Of a stretch of 64,000 bases of DNA, positions 21,220-32,784 are shown in pieces; within the stretch, counting starts at the first letter, position 1, and every line of letters starts with the position of its first letter. Made by a program: the position numbers and the translations under genes. The notes under the pieces were generated by a model. It had not been told where the DNA came from. It saw nothing but the letters and a program-made list of their open reading frames with translations, and ran no database searches. This DNA is from Gilliamella apis (GTDB lineage: Bacteria > Pseudomonadota > Gammaproteobacteria > Enterobacterales > Orbaceae): NCBI RefSeq assembly GCF_030758615.1, contig NZ_CP132381.1, forward strand, positions 2,650,787-2,714,786, given 5' to 3'.

Positions 21220-21249
21220 AAACAAACAATCTGTGTGAACACTTACGAG
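21220..21249 (-). repeat. 3' arm of the 16S rRNA processing stem
   Basis: These 30 bases, just downstream of the 16S 3' end, are the reverse complement of 22898-22927 just upstream of the 16S 5' end, with 27 of 30 positions matching. In the transcript they form the long stem that brackets the 16S precursor and is cut by RNase III. Confidence 0.8.
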
Positions 21250-21256
21250 CGCTTCG

Positions 21257-22794
<1,538 letters not shown>

Positions 22795-22897
22795 AAAGTT
22801 TGATGCTCAATAACTGTCTCTGACATTATTCAAATGAATCTTCAGTGTCACTTATCAAGACTTAATTTTTTTAGTCCGTAGACTTTTAATTTTTCGT

Positions 22898-22927
22898 CTC
22901 GCAAGTGCCCACACAGATTGTCTGTTT
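22898..22927 (-). repeat. 5' arm of the 16S rRNA processing stem
   Basis: Partner of 21220-21249 (27 of 30 bases complementary), located about 100 bases upstream of the mature 16S 5' end in the leader. Confidence 0.8.
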
Positions 22928-22930
22928 CTT

Positions 22931-22943
22931 CTTTTTAAAGAGC
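22931..22943 (-). promoter_or_regulatory. Leader boxA of the rRNA operon
   Basis: GCTCTTTAAAAAG on the minus strand matches the boxA core GCTCTTTAA. It lies between promoter P2 and the 16S processing stem, the expected place for the leader antitermination signal. Confidence 0.7.
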
Positions 22944-23004
22944 TGACAGCTTTTTAATTTACTTCACAATTTCTTGTTTCAGTTTGCTGTCTCAAGGGCT
23001 GCGT

Positions 23005-23033
23005 ATACTACGCTACACCTTTTCATTCGTCAA
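23005..23033 (-). promoter_or_regulatory. rRNA operon promoter P2
   Basis: On the minus strand, -35 TTGACG (23028-23033), a 17-bp spacer and -10 TAGTAT (23005-23010). It is downstream of P1 and upstream of the leader boxA, as in E. coli rrn operons. Confidence 0.8.
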
Positions 23034-23114
23034 GATCTTTTTTTAAAATTTTTGACCTTGCTCACTAACACGACCTTTATCTGCTTGTCGCTGACGCCGT
23101 GTCAGTGGATGCGC

Positions 23115-23142
23115 ATTATAGGCACTTCATTTTTTTTGGCAA
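23115..23142 (-). promoter_or_regulatory. rRNA operon promoter P1
   Basis: On the minus strand, -35 TTGCCA (23137-23142), a 16-bp spacer and a perfect -10 TATAAT (23115-23120) followed by the GC-rich discriminator GCGC, the form expected of a stringently controlled rRNA promoter. An A/T-rich stretch upstream could be an UP element. The rest of the leader (22795-23326) holds no gene. Confidence 0.85.
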
Positions 23143-23326
23143 GTGAAAAATTGCAATTACGATTCCGTTTGTTTTTTATTTGTTCAATGCTCATGTTGGT
23201 ATATTTATAATATATCTTCAGCAATTATTATAAACATAATAAAAAACAAAACTTTGCTATAAATCACATTTTTCAACATAAAAAAAATAAAAAACCTATT
23301 TTTTCTCTTTTAATAGCAATTTTATT

Positions 23327-24397
23327 TTAACGATTACCGCCAATTAAATATTTTGCTTTATCTTTAAATATCCATTTTATTAGATTAGCTATAATGATAC
23401 TTATCGTTAATGTAGATATTAAAAAGCTAATTGCACCAAGTGAAGCTAATTGTCCGTTATCGGTTCTAATTACATCTGCTATTGGTGAATTAAATACTTG
23501 TTGTTCCAAAAGTAACACAATAATTTCATGAATAAAGTAAATTGGAAAACTTATATTGGCCATATATGAAAAAAACTTATATGTTCTTCCATGTTCATTC
23601 TTACGGTTTAAACCATCTAAAAAATAAAGCGCTAAAATAAATAAAATAATTTTTTGTAATGTATCATAATAAAGTTTTTCAACACCTAAATAGTCAACAT
23701 AACGATACACAAATGGAATACAAAAACATAAACCAAAAAAGAAAATTACTAGCAATAGATTATCTTTAACTAATTGCATAATTTTTTCATAATTCTGTTT
23801 TATCATCATACCCGTTAAATAAACCGGTCCATAATGCAACAAATTTAATAACGGCCGAGTATAATCAGGTTTAGTAAACATAACTACCCAAAACATTGAT
23901 ATCAGACCAATAACAATCAAACTTTTTTGAGACCAGGAATATAGTAAAGGACTGATTGCAAAAATCATGATAATCATCGGCATAAACCACAATGGTAACA
24001 GTTGCGTGCCAGTCAACATCATCTTGACAATAGAACCAAGCGCACTCGGTTCAGTAGATGAAAAAAAAGGTAAGCTAGATAAAGACTGATAGTGAAAGTA
24101 TAAAAAACAGAATATTGATACTGATATATATGGACATACAACTGTTTTGAATTTAGATAAATAATATTCCTTTACCTTATATTTGTATGTTAAATGTTGA
24201 AATAAAAAACCCGCAATTAAAACAAAAAAAGTGGTGAAGTTAAAAGCAAATAAATTCAAAAAAGAAAATAAATAACTATTAGCGATTAAATTACTATTTT
24301 TAAAAACACCTAAGCAATGGCTAAAGACGATCATAATGATAGCTACGCCGCGTAATACATGGATAGAGTGGATTTTTTGAGGTTTGACTGTTGCCAT
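23327..24397 (-). CDS. Acyltransferase family 3 membrane protein
   Basis: Inner-membrane protein of 356 residues with about ten hydrophobic segments. The opening HSIHVLRGVAIIMIVFSHCLGVFK contains the R and H positions typical of the Acyl_transf_3 family (OafA, WecH, NodX), whose members O-acetylate surface sugars or other acceptors. The family signature continues with FTTFFVLIAGFLFQHL and later YFIHEIIVLLLEQQV. The start MATVKPQKIH is preceded by no strong ribosome-binding site. It lies between the rRNA operon and a small acetyltransferase gene with no glycan operon near it, so the acceptor is unknown. Confidence 0.8.
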   Translation of the reverse strand: MATVKPQKIHSIHVLRGVAIIMIVFSHCLGVFKNSNLIANSYLFSFLNLFAFNFTTFFVLIAGFLFQHLTYKYKVKEYYLSKFKTVVCPYISVSIFCFLYFHYQSLSSLPFFSSTEPSALGSIVKMMLTGTQLLPLWFMPMIIMIFAISPLLYSWSQKSLIVIGLISMFWVVMFTKPDYTRPLLNLLHYGPVYLTGMMIKQNYEKIMQLVKDNLLLVIFFFGLCFCIPFVYRYVDYLGVEKLYYDTLQKIILFILALYFLDGLNRKNEHGRTYKFFSYMANISFPIYFIHEIIVLLLEQQVFNSPIADVIRTDNGQLASLGAISFLISTLTISIIIANLIKWIFKDKAKYLIGGNR

Positions 24398-24548
24398 TTT
24401 AACACACTAAATTTAACGAAGAAAATTTAGCATACATTAGCATAAAATCTGCTAATAAAAACTAGGATTATTATAGAAAAACAATAAAATATTTCTTGAC
24501 AAGAGCTGGAGAGAATTACAAAAGATCTATATATAAAACTGATTTTAA

Positions 24549-24800
24549 TTAATTATTTAATTTATTTTTAGCAAACGAACATAAAGGTATAATTTCACGC
24601 TTTTCTTGCTGTAATTTTTTAACGACAAGTTCAAGTAACTTGTCTGCAATACCATGGCCTCGATAAGCAGGATCAGTATATGTATGATTAATCGTTGCCT
24701 TATCATCACCAATTCGAGTAAATGTCATTTCAGCTATTTCTTGATTATTATCATTACAAACATAAAAACGGTCATCTTCTTGCTTATATTGTAATGTCAT
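24549..24800 (-). CDS. Small GNAT-fold N-acetyltransferase (YjdJ-like)
   Basis: Only 83 residues, which is normal for the minimal GNAT group related to YjdJ and human GATD/NATD1 types. The acetyl-CoA loop is visible as DPAYRGHGIADKLLELVVKKL, with the Q/R-x-x-G-x-G/A pattern, preceded by the strand MTFTRIGDDKATINHTY. The C-terminus IIPLCSFAKNKL matches the usual ending PLC-x-F in this group. The acceptor is unknown. A gap of about 170 bp separates it from pfkA. Confidence 0.82.
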   Translation of the reverse strand: MTLQYKQEDDRFYVCNDNNQEIAEMTFTRIGDDKATINHTYTDPAYRGHGIADKLLELVVKKLQQEKREIIPLCSFAKNKLNN

Positions 24801-24969
24801 AAAAACCTCAAATTTTTATCGAAATTAATGAACCATGACTAGAAAATTATAGAAATTTATTAATAAAAAAATCTTTATAAGATCAATAGGGTGGATAATT
24901 GATATATCTATTTAAAACCTTAATCTTATCAATTATCCACATTTTATTTGATTATTAATAGAGCAATTT

Positions 24970-25932
24970 TTAGAATAAACGTTTTGCAGTATTATAAAGA
25001 TCCATATCAAATGGTCTTTTCATATTATTAATCGCATCGATAATATCATGATGCACTAATTTACCATTTTGGATGCCTACACAACGTCCAGCATGACCAT
25101 TAATAAGTAATTCAACAGCATAAGCCCCCATGCGCGAACCTAAAATTCGGTCATAAGGTACTGGTGAACCACCACGTTGTACATGTCCCAAAATCGTTGC
25201 TCGAGTTTCATGATGAACAGCAGCTTCAATATCCTTTGCCAATTGGTTTACATCACACATATTTTCAGTCACAGTAACTATCGCATGTTTTTTACCTTTA
25301 GCAAAACCTAATTTTATCTCTTCAATTAAGTCTTCTTTAGTATAAGAAACCTCAGGGATAATCATAAACTCACAACCACCAGCAACTGCCGCATTTAGTG
25401 TCAAATCTCCGCAATCACGGCCCATGATTTCAATCACAGAAATTCTATGATGTGAAGAACAAGTATCTCTTAATCTATCGATAGATTCTACAGCGGTGCC
25501 TAAAGCAGTAAAATAACCAATAGTATAGTCAGTTCCACGAATATCGTTATCAATGGTGCCAGGTAAACCAATACATGGAAAACCTTCTTCAGTTAAACGC
25601 ATCGCCCCCATATAAGAACCATCACCGCCAATTACAACTAATGCATCGATTTGATGTTTCTTTAAATTAGCGATCGCTTTTTTTCTAACTTCTTGGTCTT
25701 TAAATTCAGGAAATCTAGCTGATCCTAAGAATGTACCGCCACGAGTGATAATATCGGAAACGCTAGAACGATCTAACTGAACGATTCGATCTTCACACAG
25801 ACCTAAATAACCATCATAAATACCAAAAACATCTAATCCTTCAGTTAATGCGGTTCTCACAACACCTCGAATAGCTGCATTCATCCCTGGCGCATCACCA
25901 CCACTGGTTAAAATACCTATTTTTTTTATCAT
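24970..25932 (-). CDS. pfkA: 6-phosphofructokinase PfkA
   Basis: Phosphorylates fructose 6-phosphate with ATP, the committed step of glycolysis. The ATG at 25930-25932 gives 320 residues ([20 protein letters not shown]), the E. coli length; an in-frame start five codons upstream is less likely. Motifs: ATP-binding [11 protein letters not shown], catalytic GTIDNDI with Asp at about 127, and [10 protein letters not shown] for substrate binding. It follows fieF as in E. coli, where the pair is also adjacent. Confidence 0.97.
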   Translation of the reverse strand: MIKKIGILTSGGDAPGMNAAIRGVVRTALTEGLDVFGIYDGYLGLCEDRIVQLDRSSVSDIITRGGTFLGSARFPEFKDQEVRKKAIANLKKHQIDALVVIGGDGSYMGAMRLTEEGFPCIGLPGTIDNDIRGTDYTIGYFTALGTAVESIDRLRDTCSSHHRISVIEIMGRDCGDLTLNAAVAGGCEFMIIPEVSYTKEDLIEEIKLGFAKGKKHAIVTVTENMCDVNQLAKDIEAAVHHETRATILGHVQRGGSPVPYDRILGSRMGAYAVELLINGHAGRCVGIQNGKLVHHDIIDAINNMKRPFDMDLYNTAKRLF

Positions 25933-26025
25933 ACAAAATAACTCCAATATATAAACCTTCGGCTATTATAAGGTCATAATAATTAACTAACAATAAAAGT
26001 TTAGAGGCTATTTTGATTAGTTTAT

Positions 26026-26922
26026 CTACTTATTCATTTCTAAGGGGACAACAGAAACAGGATCTTGATGAATAATCACTGTTGCAGGCGCAAATTCTTG
26101 AGCAATATGTTTTTCAACTGCATCAGCGACAGCATGCGCTTTGATTAAAGGCATATCATCGTCTAATTCAAGATGCAATTGTATAAATTTTAATGGCCCA
26201 GCTTGTCGAGTTTTCAGATCATGAAAACCATGTACATTTGAGTATGAAGTAACAATTTCACTAATTTTTTGGTTATCACTTTCTGGTAAGGCTTTATCTA
26301 ATAAGTCTTGAATTGCACTATAAGCTATTTGATAAGCATTATAAAAAATATATAGCGCAATAAAAAAGGCAAAACAGGCATCAGCATAAGTAATACCATA
26401 CCAACTTAAAAAGAGAGCCACAATAACCGCAATATTCATAAACATATCAGAAGAATAGTGCAACATATCAGCTTCAATTGCTTTGCTTTTAGTCTGTTTT
26501 ATTACATGTTTTTGGTATAAAACTAATACCCCTGTCACAATAACTGAAATCACAGAGACAGCAATACCTAATAAAGGTGAAGCTATTGCTTCTGGATGAA
26601 TAATAGATTTAATACTTGAAAGTAATAAAATAGTTGCAGAACCAATAATAAAGGTGCTTTGTGCTAATGCAGCCAACGATTCGGCTTTTCCGTGACCAAA
26701 AGTATGATCATCATCAGCCGGTTTTAATGCATAACGAACTAAGAAAAAGTTAAGTCCAGATGCCAATAAATCAATACTCGAATCTAAAAGAGAGGCAAAC
26801 AAACTCATCGAGCCAGTAAACCAGCACGTAAGTAATTTTATAATAATTAGGAAAACAGAAATTAAAACGGCACTTAATGTTGCCCTTTTAATTAACTTTT
26901 CGTACAAATGTGATTTGGACAT
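26026..26922 (-). CDS. fieF: Cation efflux pump FieF (YiiP), CDF family
   Basis: Proton-coupled exporter of Zn2+ or Fe2+ in the inner membrane, 298 residues with six transmembrane helices. Zinc-site residues are visible in helix 2 (LLDSSIDLLAS) and helix 5 (HYSSDMFMNIAV, the HxxxD pair). The C-terminal cytoplasmic metal-binding domain has VHGFHDLKTRQAG and FIQLHLELDDDMPLIKAHAVAD. The start follows AGGT. It lies about 90 bp upstream of pfkA and 11 bp from yajL. Confidence 0.92.
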   Translation of the reverse strand: MSKSHLYEKLIKRATLSAVLISVFLIIIKLLTCWFTGSMSLFASLLDSSIDLLASGLNFFLVRYALKPADDDHTFGHGKAESLAALAQSTFIIGSATILLLSSIKSIIHPEAIASPLLGIAVSVISVIVTGVLVLYQKHVIKQTKSKAIEADMLHYSSDMFMNIAVIVALFLSWYGITYADACFAFFIALYIFYNAYQIAYSAIQDLLDKALPESDNQKISEIVTSYSNVHGFHDLKTRQAGPLKFIQLHLELDDDMPLIKAHAVADAVEKHIAQEFAPATVIIHQDPVSVVPLEMNK

Positions 26923-26933
26923 TTGTTACCTAT

Positions 26934-27509
26934 TTATTGGTAGGATGCGATTCCTTGTGGTAGAACAAGCTGTGCAGCAACTTGAGCTGCAGCCTTTTTA
27001 TCTAATAGAATTTCAATAATTTTCAATGCAAAATCAATAGACGTTGCAGGACCTTGACTGGTAATGACTCTATTTTGTGCATCAAAATAAACTCTATCCG
27101 ATTTCCAATGTTTAAAAGCATCTCTCGTTTCTGGATAACCGGTCATATATGCATCTGGAAATAAATTATGATGTTGCAGAACCATTGCCGGAGATGCACA
27201 AATAGCAGCAATTATATTGCCAGCTTGATGTGCTTGTTTTAATTTTTCAATTAATTGTTGGGAGTCGCGAAAGTTTTCCGCTCCTTTTAATCCACCAGGT
27301 AAAATAATCACATCAAAATCAAGATTATTAACTTCTGAAAATACCTTTTGGGCTAAGATAGTTACTCCACGAGAACATTCAATTTGTCTATCTTCGGTGA
27401 TGCTAGCGTAAGTGACATTTATTCCGGCTCGAGTTAATAGGTCAATAGTTGTGACTGCTTCGGTTTCCTCACAGCCATTTGATAAAAATACTAATGCTTG
27501 CTTTGTCAT
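26934..27509 (-). CDS. yajL: DJ-1/PfpI family protein YajL (ThiJ)
   Basis: Protein of 191 residues in the DJ-1 superfamily. E. coli YajL protects proteins and nucleic acids against oxidative and glyoxal damage. The nucleophile elbow IIAAICASPAMVL holds the reactive cysteine, with the conserved Glu in NGCEETEAVT near residue 15. The GGLKGAENFRDS and GYPE segments also match. A strong AAGGAG precedes the ATG. It lies between murA and fieF and may be transcribed with fieF. Confidence 0.9.
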   Translation of the reverse strand: MTKQALVFLSNGCEETEAVTTIDLLTRAGINVTYASITEDRQIECSRGVTILAQKVFSEVNNLDFDVIILPGGLKGAENFRDSQQLIEKLKQAHQAGNIIAAICASPAMVLQHHNLFPDAYMTGYPETRDAFKHWKSDRVYFDAQNRVITSQGPATSIDFALKIIEILLDKKAAAQVAAQLVLPQGIASYQ

Positions 27510-27562
27510 GTTACACTCCTTTTTATCTAATAGCTGTGTTTAAACAGCGTCAAAAATTAAAA

Positions 27563-29121
<1,559 letters not shown>

Positions 29122-29319
29122 ATGTTTGACTCAATCGCTAAAGCTGGAAAATATTTAGGTCAAGCCGCCAAACTAATGGTTGGAATTCCCGATTACGATA
29201 CGTATGTACAACATATGAAACTAACTCATCCAGAACAAACTCCTATGACTTATGAAGAGTTTTTTAAAGAACGACAAGATGCTCGTTATAGCGGCAAAGG
29301 TGGCTTTAAGTGTTGTTAA
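29122..29319 (+). CDS. yjiX: YbdD/YjiX family protein (DUF466)
   Basis: A 65-residue protein whose sequence closely follows E. coli Yji[21 protein letters not shown], then [22 protein letters not shown], and a C-terminal GKGGFKCC. In enterobacteria, members sit directly after a peptide/pyruvate transporter gene (cstA or btsT) and are thought to help that transporter. Here the transporter gene is missing and yjiX is the first gene after the promoter. It is followed 17 bp later by yjiA. Confidence 0.88.
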   Translation: MFDSIAKAGKYLGQAAKLMVGIPDYDTYVQHMKLTHPEQTPMTYEEFFKERQDARYSGKGGFKCC

Positions 29320-29336
29320 ATAGAAAGGAATAGTTT

Positions 29337-30371
29337 ATGACACAAGATATTAGTACTTCCTTATTACCAGTCACCTTATTAACTGGATTTCTCGGTTCAG
29401 GAAAAACAACACTCATCAATTACCTGCTTGAAAATAATCACAATGAAAAAATAATGATTATTGAAAATGAATTTGGTCCAGTAAATCTTGATAGCAACTT
29501 ACTTACACCGAATCAGGATATTCAAATTGTTGAAATGACCAATGGTTGCATTTGTTGCACTGTACAAGGTGAACTGACCAAAGCTCTCCATCAATTGCAC
29601 GCAGAAAGACAAGCTGGAAAATTGCAATTTGATAGACTTATTATCGAAACCACAGGGCTTGCCGACCCGGCACCTATTATTCAAACTTTTTTTATTGATG
29701 AGCTAATTAGAGAAACAATTAGACTTGATGCAATTATTACGATTGTTGATTCTCAACATATTTTGCAACATTTAAATGAACATCGAGTTGCTGTTTCTCA
29801 AATTGGTTTTGCCGATCGTATTATTTTATCTAAAACCGACTGCATCACCGAACAACAACAAATTGAAATTCTAAATCGCCTTCAGAAAATTAATAGTAAA
29901 GCAACTATCTATCAAGCGATTAATGGTAAAATTGCAAAATCACAATGGTTAGATATCCATGCTTTTGATTTAGATGAGGAATTAGTTCTTAATAAAGGTT
30001 TTTTTATTGTTAATCCGTCCAAACAGTTAGAAACTAATTTTAAAATAATTCCATATCAAACCTCATCTTGGAATGATGATATCTGTTCCTATCTTTTTGA
30101 AGCTGGAGAACTTGATCTTAAAAAGATTGGCTCATTTATGGAAAATCTAGTTGATAAATACGGTAATGATATGCTGCGCTATAAAGGGATACTTGCAATT
30201 AAAGACAATAACCAAAGGCTCATTGTTCAAGGAGTCCATAAAATTGTCGGTTTTGATTACGGTTCTCCATGGCAACAAGCTTCCGAAAAAATATCTCGCT
30301 TAGTTGTGATTAGTCGAACTTTACCATTTGATGAATTAAATAAGGAATTTTTACAGACGGTAGCAAATTAA
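29337..30371 (+). CDS. yjiA: G3E-family GTPase YjiA (CobW/ZNG1-like)
   Basis: Metal-binding GTPase of 344 residues, in the COG0523 group that handles zinc and cobalt. Walker A LTGFLGSGKTTLINYLL (about residue 15), the metal-binding NGCICCTVQGEL (CxCC), Walker B/switch IIETTGLADPAPI and the guanine-specificity SKTD are visible. The C-terminal CobW_C domain spans about residues 225-335 (IVQGVHKIVGFDYGSPW). It forms an operon with yjiX, as in E. coli. Confidence 0.9.
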   Translation: MTQDISTSLLPVTLLTGFLGSGKTTLINYLLENNHNEKIMIIENEFGPVNLDSNLLTPNQDIQIVEMTNGCICCTVQGELTKALHQLHAERQAGKLQFDRLIIETTGLADPAPIIQTFFIDELIRETIRLDAIITIVDSQHILQHLNEHRVAVSQIGFADRIILSKTDCITEQQQIEILNRLQKINSKATIYQAINGKIAKSQWLDIHAFDLDEELVLNKGFFIVNPSKQLETNFKIIPYQTSSWNDDICSYLFEAGELDLKKIGSFMENLVDKYGNDMLRYKGILAIKDNNQRLIVQGVHKIVGFDYGSPWQQASEKISRLVVISRTLPFDELNKEFLQTVAN

Positions 30372-30386
30372 CTGATCACAATTAAT

Positions 30387-30452
30387 TAAAATCGACTAAA
30401 AAACCCCTTTCCTCAAAATTTTTTAGTAAAATCGACTAAATCTTCGATTTTA
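30387..30452. repeat. G-rich intergenic repeat, copy B, between 14-bp direct repeats
   Basis: The minus-strand core TTTTGAGGAAAGGGGTTTTT (30401-30424 region) matches copies A and C. It is flanked by identical TAAAATCGACTAAA at 30387-30400 and 30427-30440. The second of these continues into its own partial inverse, giving a 9-bp hairpin TAAAATCGA (30427-30435) / TCGATTTTA (30444-30452) with an 8-base loop. It lies between yjiA and the FAD oxidoreductase gene. Confidence 0.65.
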
Positions 30453-30525
30453 CTATTAACCGCCTTTTTATCGAATATGGTAAAATGGTCAGCTTTCAAC
30501 CAAATAAAACAGATAACACAAGAAT

Positions 30526-31584
30526 ATGGATTACGATATTGCCATCATTGGACTTGGACCTGCCGGTAGCACGCTCGCTCGGTTACTTAGCCCATCTTTT
30601 AAGATCATTGCATTAGATAAAAAACATCAAGCTGGTGATGAAGGTTTTCAAAAACCATGTGGTGGTTTATTGGCTAATGATGCACAAAAAGCGTTTGTAA
30701 GACAAAAGCTAAATTTACCATTGGATATATTAACTGATCCGCAAATTTTCAGCGTAAAAACCATCGATCTGCAAACGAAACTTATCCGTAATTATCAACG
30801 CAGTTATGTCAGTTTTGATCGACATAAATTCGACCTATGGTTAAAGTCGCTTATACCAAATAGTGTCAATGTGTTACATGATACGCTATGCAAAGAAATC
30901 AGAAGAGTCATTGATGGATATCAAGTCACTTATATTGATGAAAATAAAATTGAACATAAGATTACCGCTAGATATGTAGTTGGAGCTGATGGCGCAAATT
31001 CAGTTGTTCGACGTATGCGCTATCCTAATCATTCTATTAGACAATATGTTGCTATCCAACAATGGTTTACAGACAACCATAAAATTCCTTTTTATTCTTG
31101 TATTTTTGATAATAAAACCACAAATTGTTATGCGTGGAGCATTTCCAAAAATAAACATTTCATTTTTGGTGGAGCCTTCCCTAAAAAGACAGCCAATCAA
31201 CATTTCGAGTTATTAAAAGAAAAATTAGCTCAACAAGGTTTTATTTTTGGCGAACCTTTAAAAACCGAAAAGTGTCTTGTTGTTTACCCAAATAGATTCC
31301 GAGATTTTTATACTGGTAATGAAAATATATTTTTAATTGGTGAAGCAGCTGGTTTTATTAGTGCTAGCTCGCTAGAAGGTATCAGTTATGCACTTGATAG
31401 CGCTGAAATTCTTAGCAAAATATTAAATAGTGGCGTAGCAAAACCTAATAAACATTATTATCAAAAAACAATGCCTTTACGCTTTAAACTATATAGCAAA
31501 ATTATTAAAGCAAAAATTCTTACTACGCCAATATGGCGAAAGTTAATAATGAAAAGTAAAATTCAGCATATAAAAACAATTTAG
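30526..31584 (+). CDS. FAD-dependent oxidoreductase, geranylgeranyl-reductase-like
   Basis: Flavoprotein of 352 residues of the large PHBH/GGR group. The N-terminal Rossmann motif [18 protein letters not shown] and a [12 protein letters not shown] segment are typical of geranylgeranyl reductase-like proteins. [13 protein letters not shown] is the second FAD motif and [21 protein letters not shown] is the GD-like motif that binds the FAD ribityl chain, here GE instead of GD. The substrate is unknown; reduction or hydroxylation of a lipid or ring compound are both possible. It has its own upstream region with the repeat, and carbonic anhydrase follows after 56 bp. Confidence 0.75.
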   Translation: MDYDIAIIGLGPAGSTLARLLSPSFKIIALDKKHQAGDEGFQKPCGGLLANDAQKAFVRQKLNLPLDILTDPQIFSVKTIDLQTKLIRNYQRSYVSFDRHKFDLWLKSLIPNSVNVLHDTLCKEIRRVIDGYQVTYIDENKIEHKITARYVVGADGANSVVRRMRYPNHSIRQYVAIQQWFTDNHKIPFYSCIFDNKTTNCYAWSISKNKHFIFGGAFPKKTANQHFELLKEKLAQQGFIFGEPLKTEKCLVVYPNRFRDFYTGNENIFLIGEAAGFISASSLEGISYALDSAEILSKILNSGVAKPNKHYYQKTMPLRFKLYSKIIKAKILTTPIWRKLIMKSKIQHIKTI

Positions 31585-31640
31585 TTAATACAAAATTAGC
31601 AAATGTTTCTAACAATGAAATATAACAAGGAATAGACATT

Positions 31641-32300
31641 ATGTTTGATGTTAGCGATCTTATTCGCTTTAATCACGAATGGTCAGAAAAAATAGAACAA
31701 GAAGATCCTGATTTTTTTAAACAGCTTGCCGTTGCTCAGAACCCAAAATTTTTATGGATTGGCTGTTCTGATAGTCGAGTGCCCGCTGAAAAATTGATTA
31801 AATTAAAACCCGGAGAATTATTTGTTCACCGTAATGTTGGTAATTTGGTTATCCATACCGATCTTAACTGTTTATCTGTCGTGCAATATGCCGTTGATGT
31901 ACTTGAGATAGAAGATATTATCATTTGTGGACACTTAGGTTGTGGTGGAATTAAAGCTGCAGTCGAAAACCCCGATCTAGGTCTAATTAACAATTGGTTA
32001 CTACATATTCGCGACTTATGGTTCCGTTATAGTTCTTTAATCGGTGAGTTTCCTGCCGATATTCGTTTAGATATTTTATGTGAGCTTAATGTTATTGAAC
32101 AAGTTTATAATCTAGGACATTCAACCGTTATTCAATCCGCATGGCAAAGAGGCAAAAAAGTTAATTTACATGGTTGGGTTTATGGGATTGATAATGGCAA
32201 GATTACTGACTTACATATTACATCATCAAGTAGTGAAAACCTTGAAATCAATTATCGAGAAGCAATTTCTTATCTGTTAAATTTGCATAAATCACAATAA
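31641..32300 (+). CDS. can: Beta-carbonic anhydrase
   Basis: Interconverts CO2 and bicarbonate, supplying bicarbonate for carboxylation reactions; 219 residues, like E. coli Can (220). The zinc ligands are visible: Cys and Asp in [11 protein letters not shown] and His and Cys in [33 protein letters not shown] and the C-terminal [18 protein letters not shown] also fit. AAGGAA is present upstream of the ATG. Convergent with nrdG, three bases apart. Confidence 0.95.
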   Translation: MFDVSDLIRFNHEWSEKIEQEDPDFFKQLAVAQNPKFLWIGCSDSRVPAEKLIKLKPGELFVHRNVGNLVIHTDLNCLSVVQYAVDVLEIEDIIICGHLGCGGIKAAVENPDLGLINNWLLHIRDLWFRYSSLIGEFPADIRLDILCELNVIEQVYNLGHSTVIQSAWQRGKKVNLHGWVYGIDNGKITDLHITSSSSENLEINYREAISYLLNLHKSQ

Positions 32301-32302
32301 TT

Positions 32303-32767
32303 TTACTTAAATCGATGGATAATTTGATTACTGCTGCCTCGCCATAATAGTTTGGGATCAGCCAGTTCTTGCACAAATTTTCCATCAATCAAAACATCTA
32401 TATAGGGAACTACAGCTTGTTGAGCATCGGTTAATTCATCAAGCTTATAGCCTGTCCATAACCAAATATCTTTATTATCACACTCATTTTTTACTCGTTT
32501 GACCAGTTTTAAAATGGCAGGGACATTTTGTGGGTGCAAAGGATCACCACCAGAAAGCGATAATCCTTGGCGTTTTATTTCAGTATCTTGTAAATCTTTA
32601 ATAATTTGATCTTCAAGTGATTGTGTAAATGGCTTACCAGAGTTTATTCCCCATGTGCTTTTGTTATAACAGCCAGGACATTGATGTATACAGCCTGCAA
32701 CAAAAAGTGCACAACGAGTCCCTTCACCATTAACCACATCAACAGGATAATAACGATGATAATTCAT
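32303..32767 (-). CDS. nrdG: Anaerobic ribonucleotide reductase activating protein NrdG
   Basis: Radical-SAM activase that puts the glycyl radical on NrdD; 154 residues as in E. coli. The 4Fe-4S motif is in FVAGCIHQCPGCYNKSTWG (C-x3-C type spacing as in NrdG), followed by LSLSGGDPLHPQN for SAM binding and IWLWTGYKLDEL. It follows nrdD after 17 bp and belongs to the same transcription unit. Confidence 0.96.
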   Translation of the reverse strand: MNYHRYYPVDVVNGEGTRCALFVAGCIHQCPGCYNKSTWGINSGKPFTQSLEDQIIKDLQDTEIKRQGLSLSGGDPLHPQNVPAILKLVKRVKNECDNKDIWLWTGYKLDELTDAQQAVVPYIDVLIDGKFVQELADPKLLWRGSSNQIIHRFK

Positions 32768-32784
32768 AATGATAAAATAATTTA

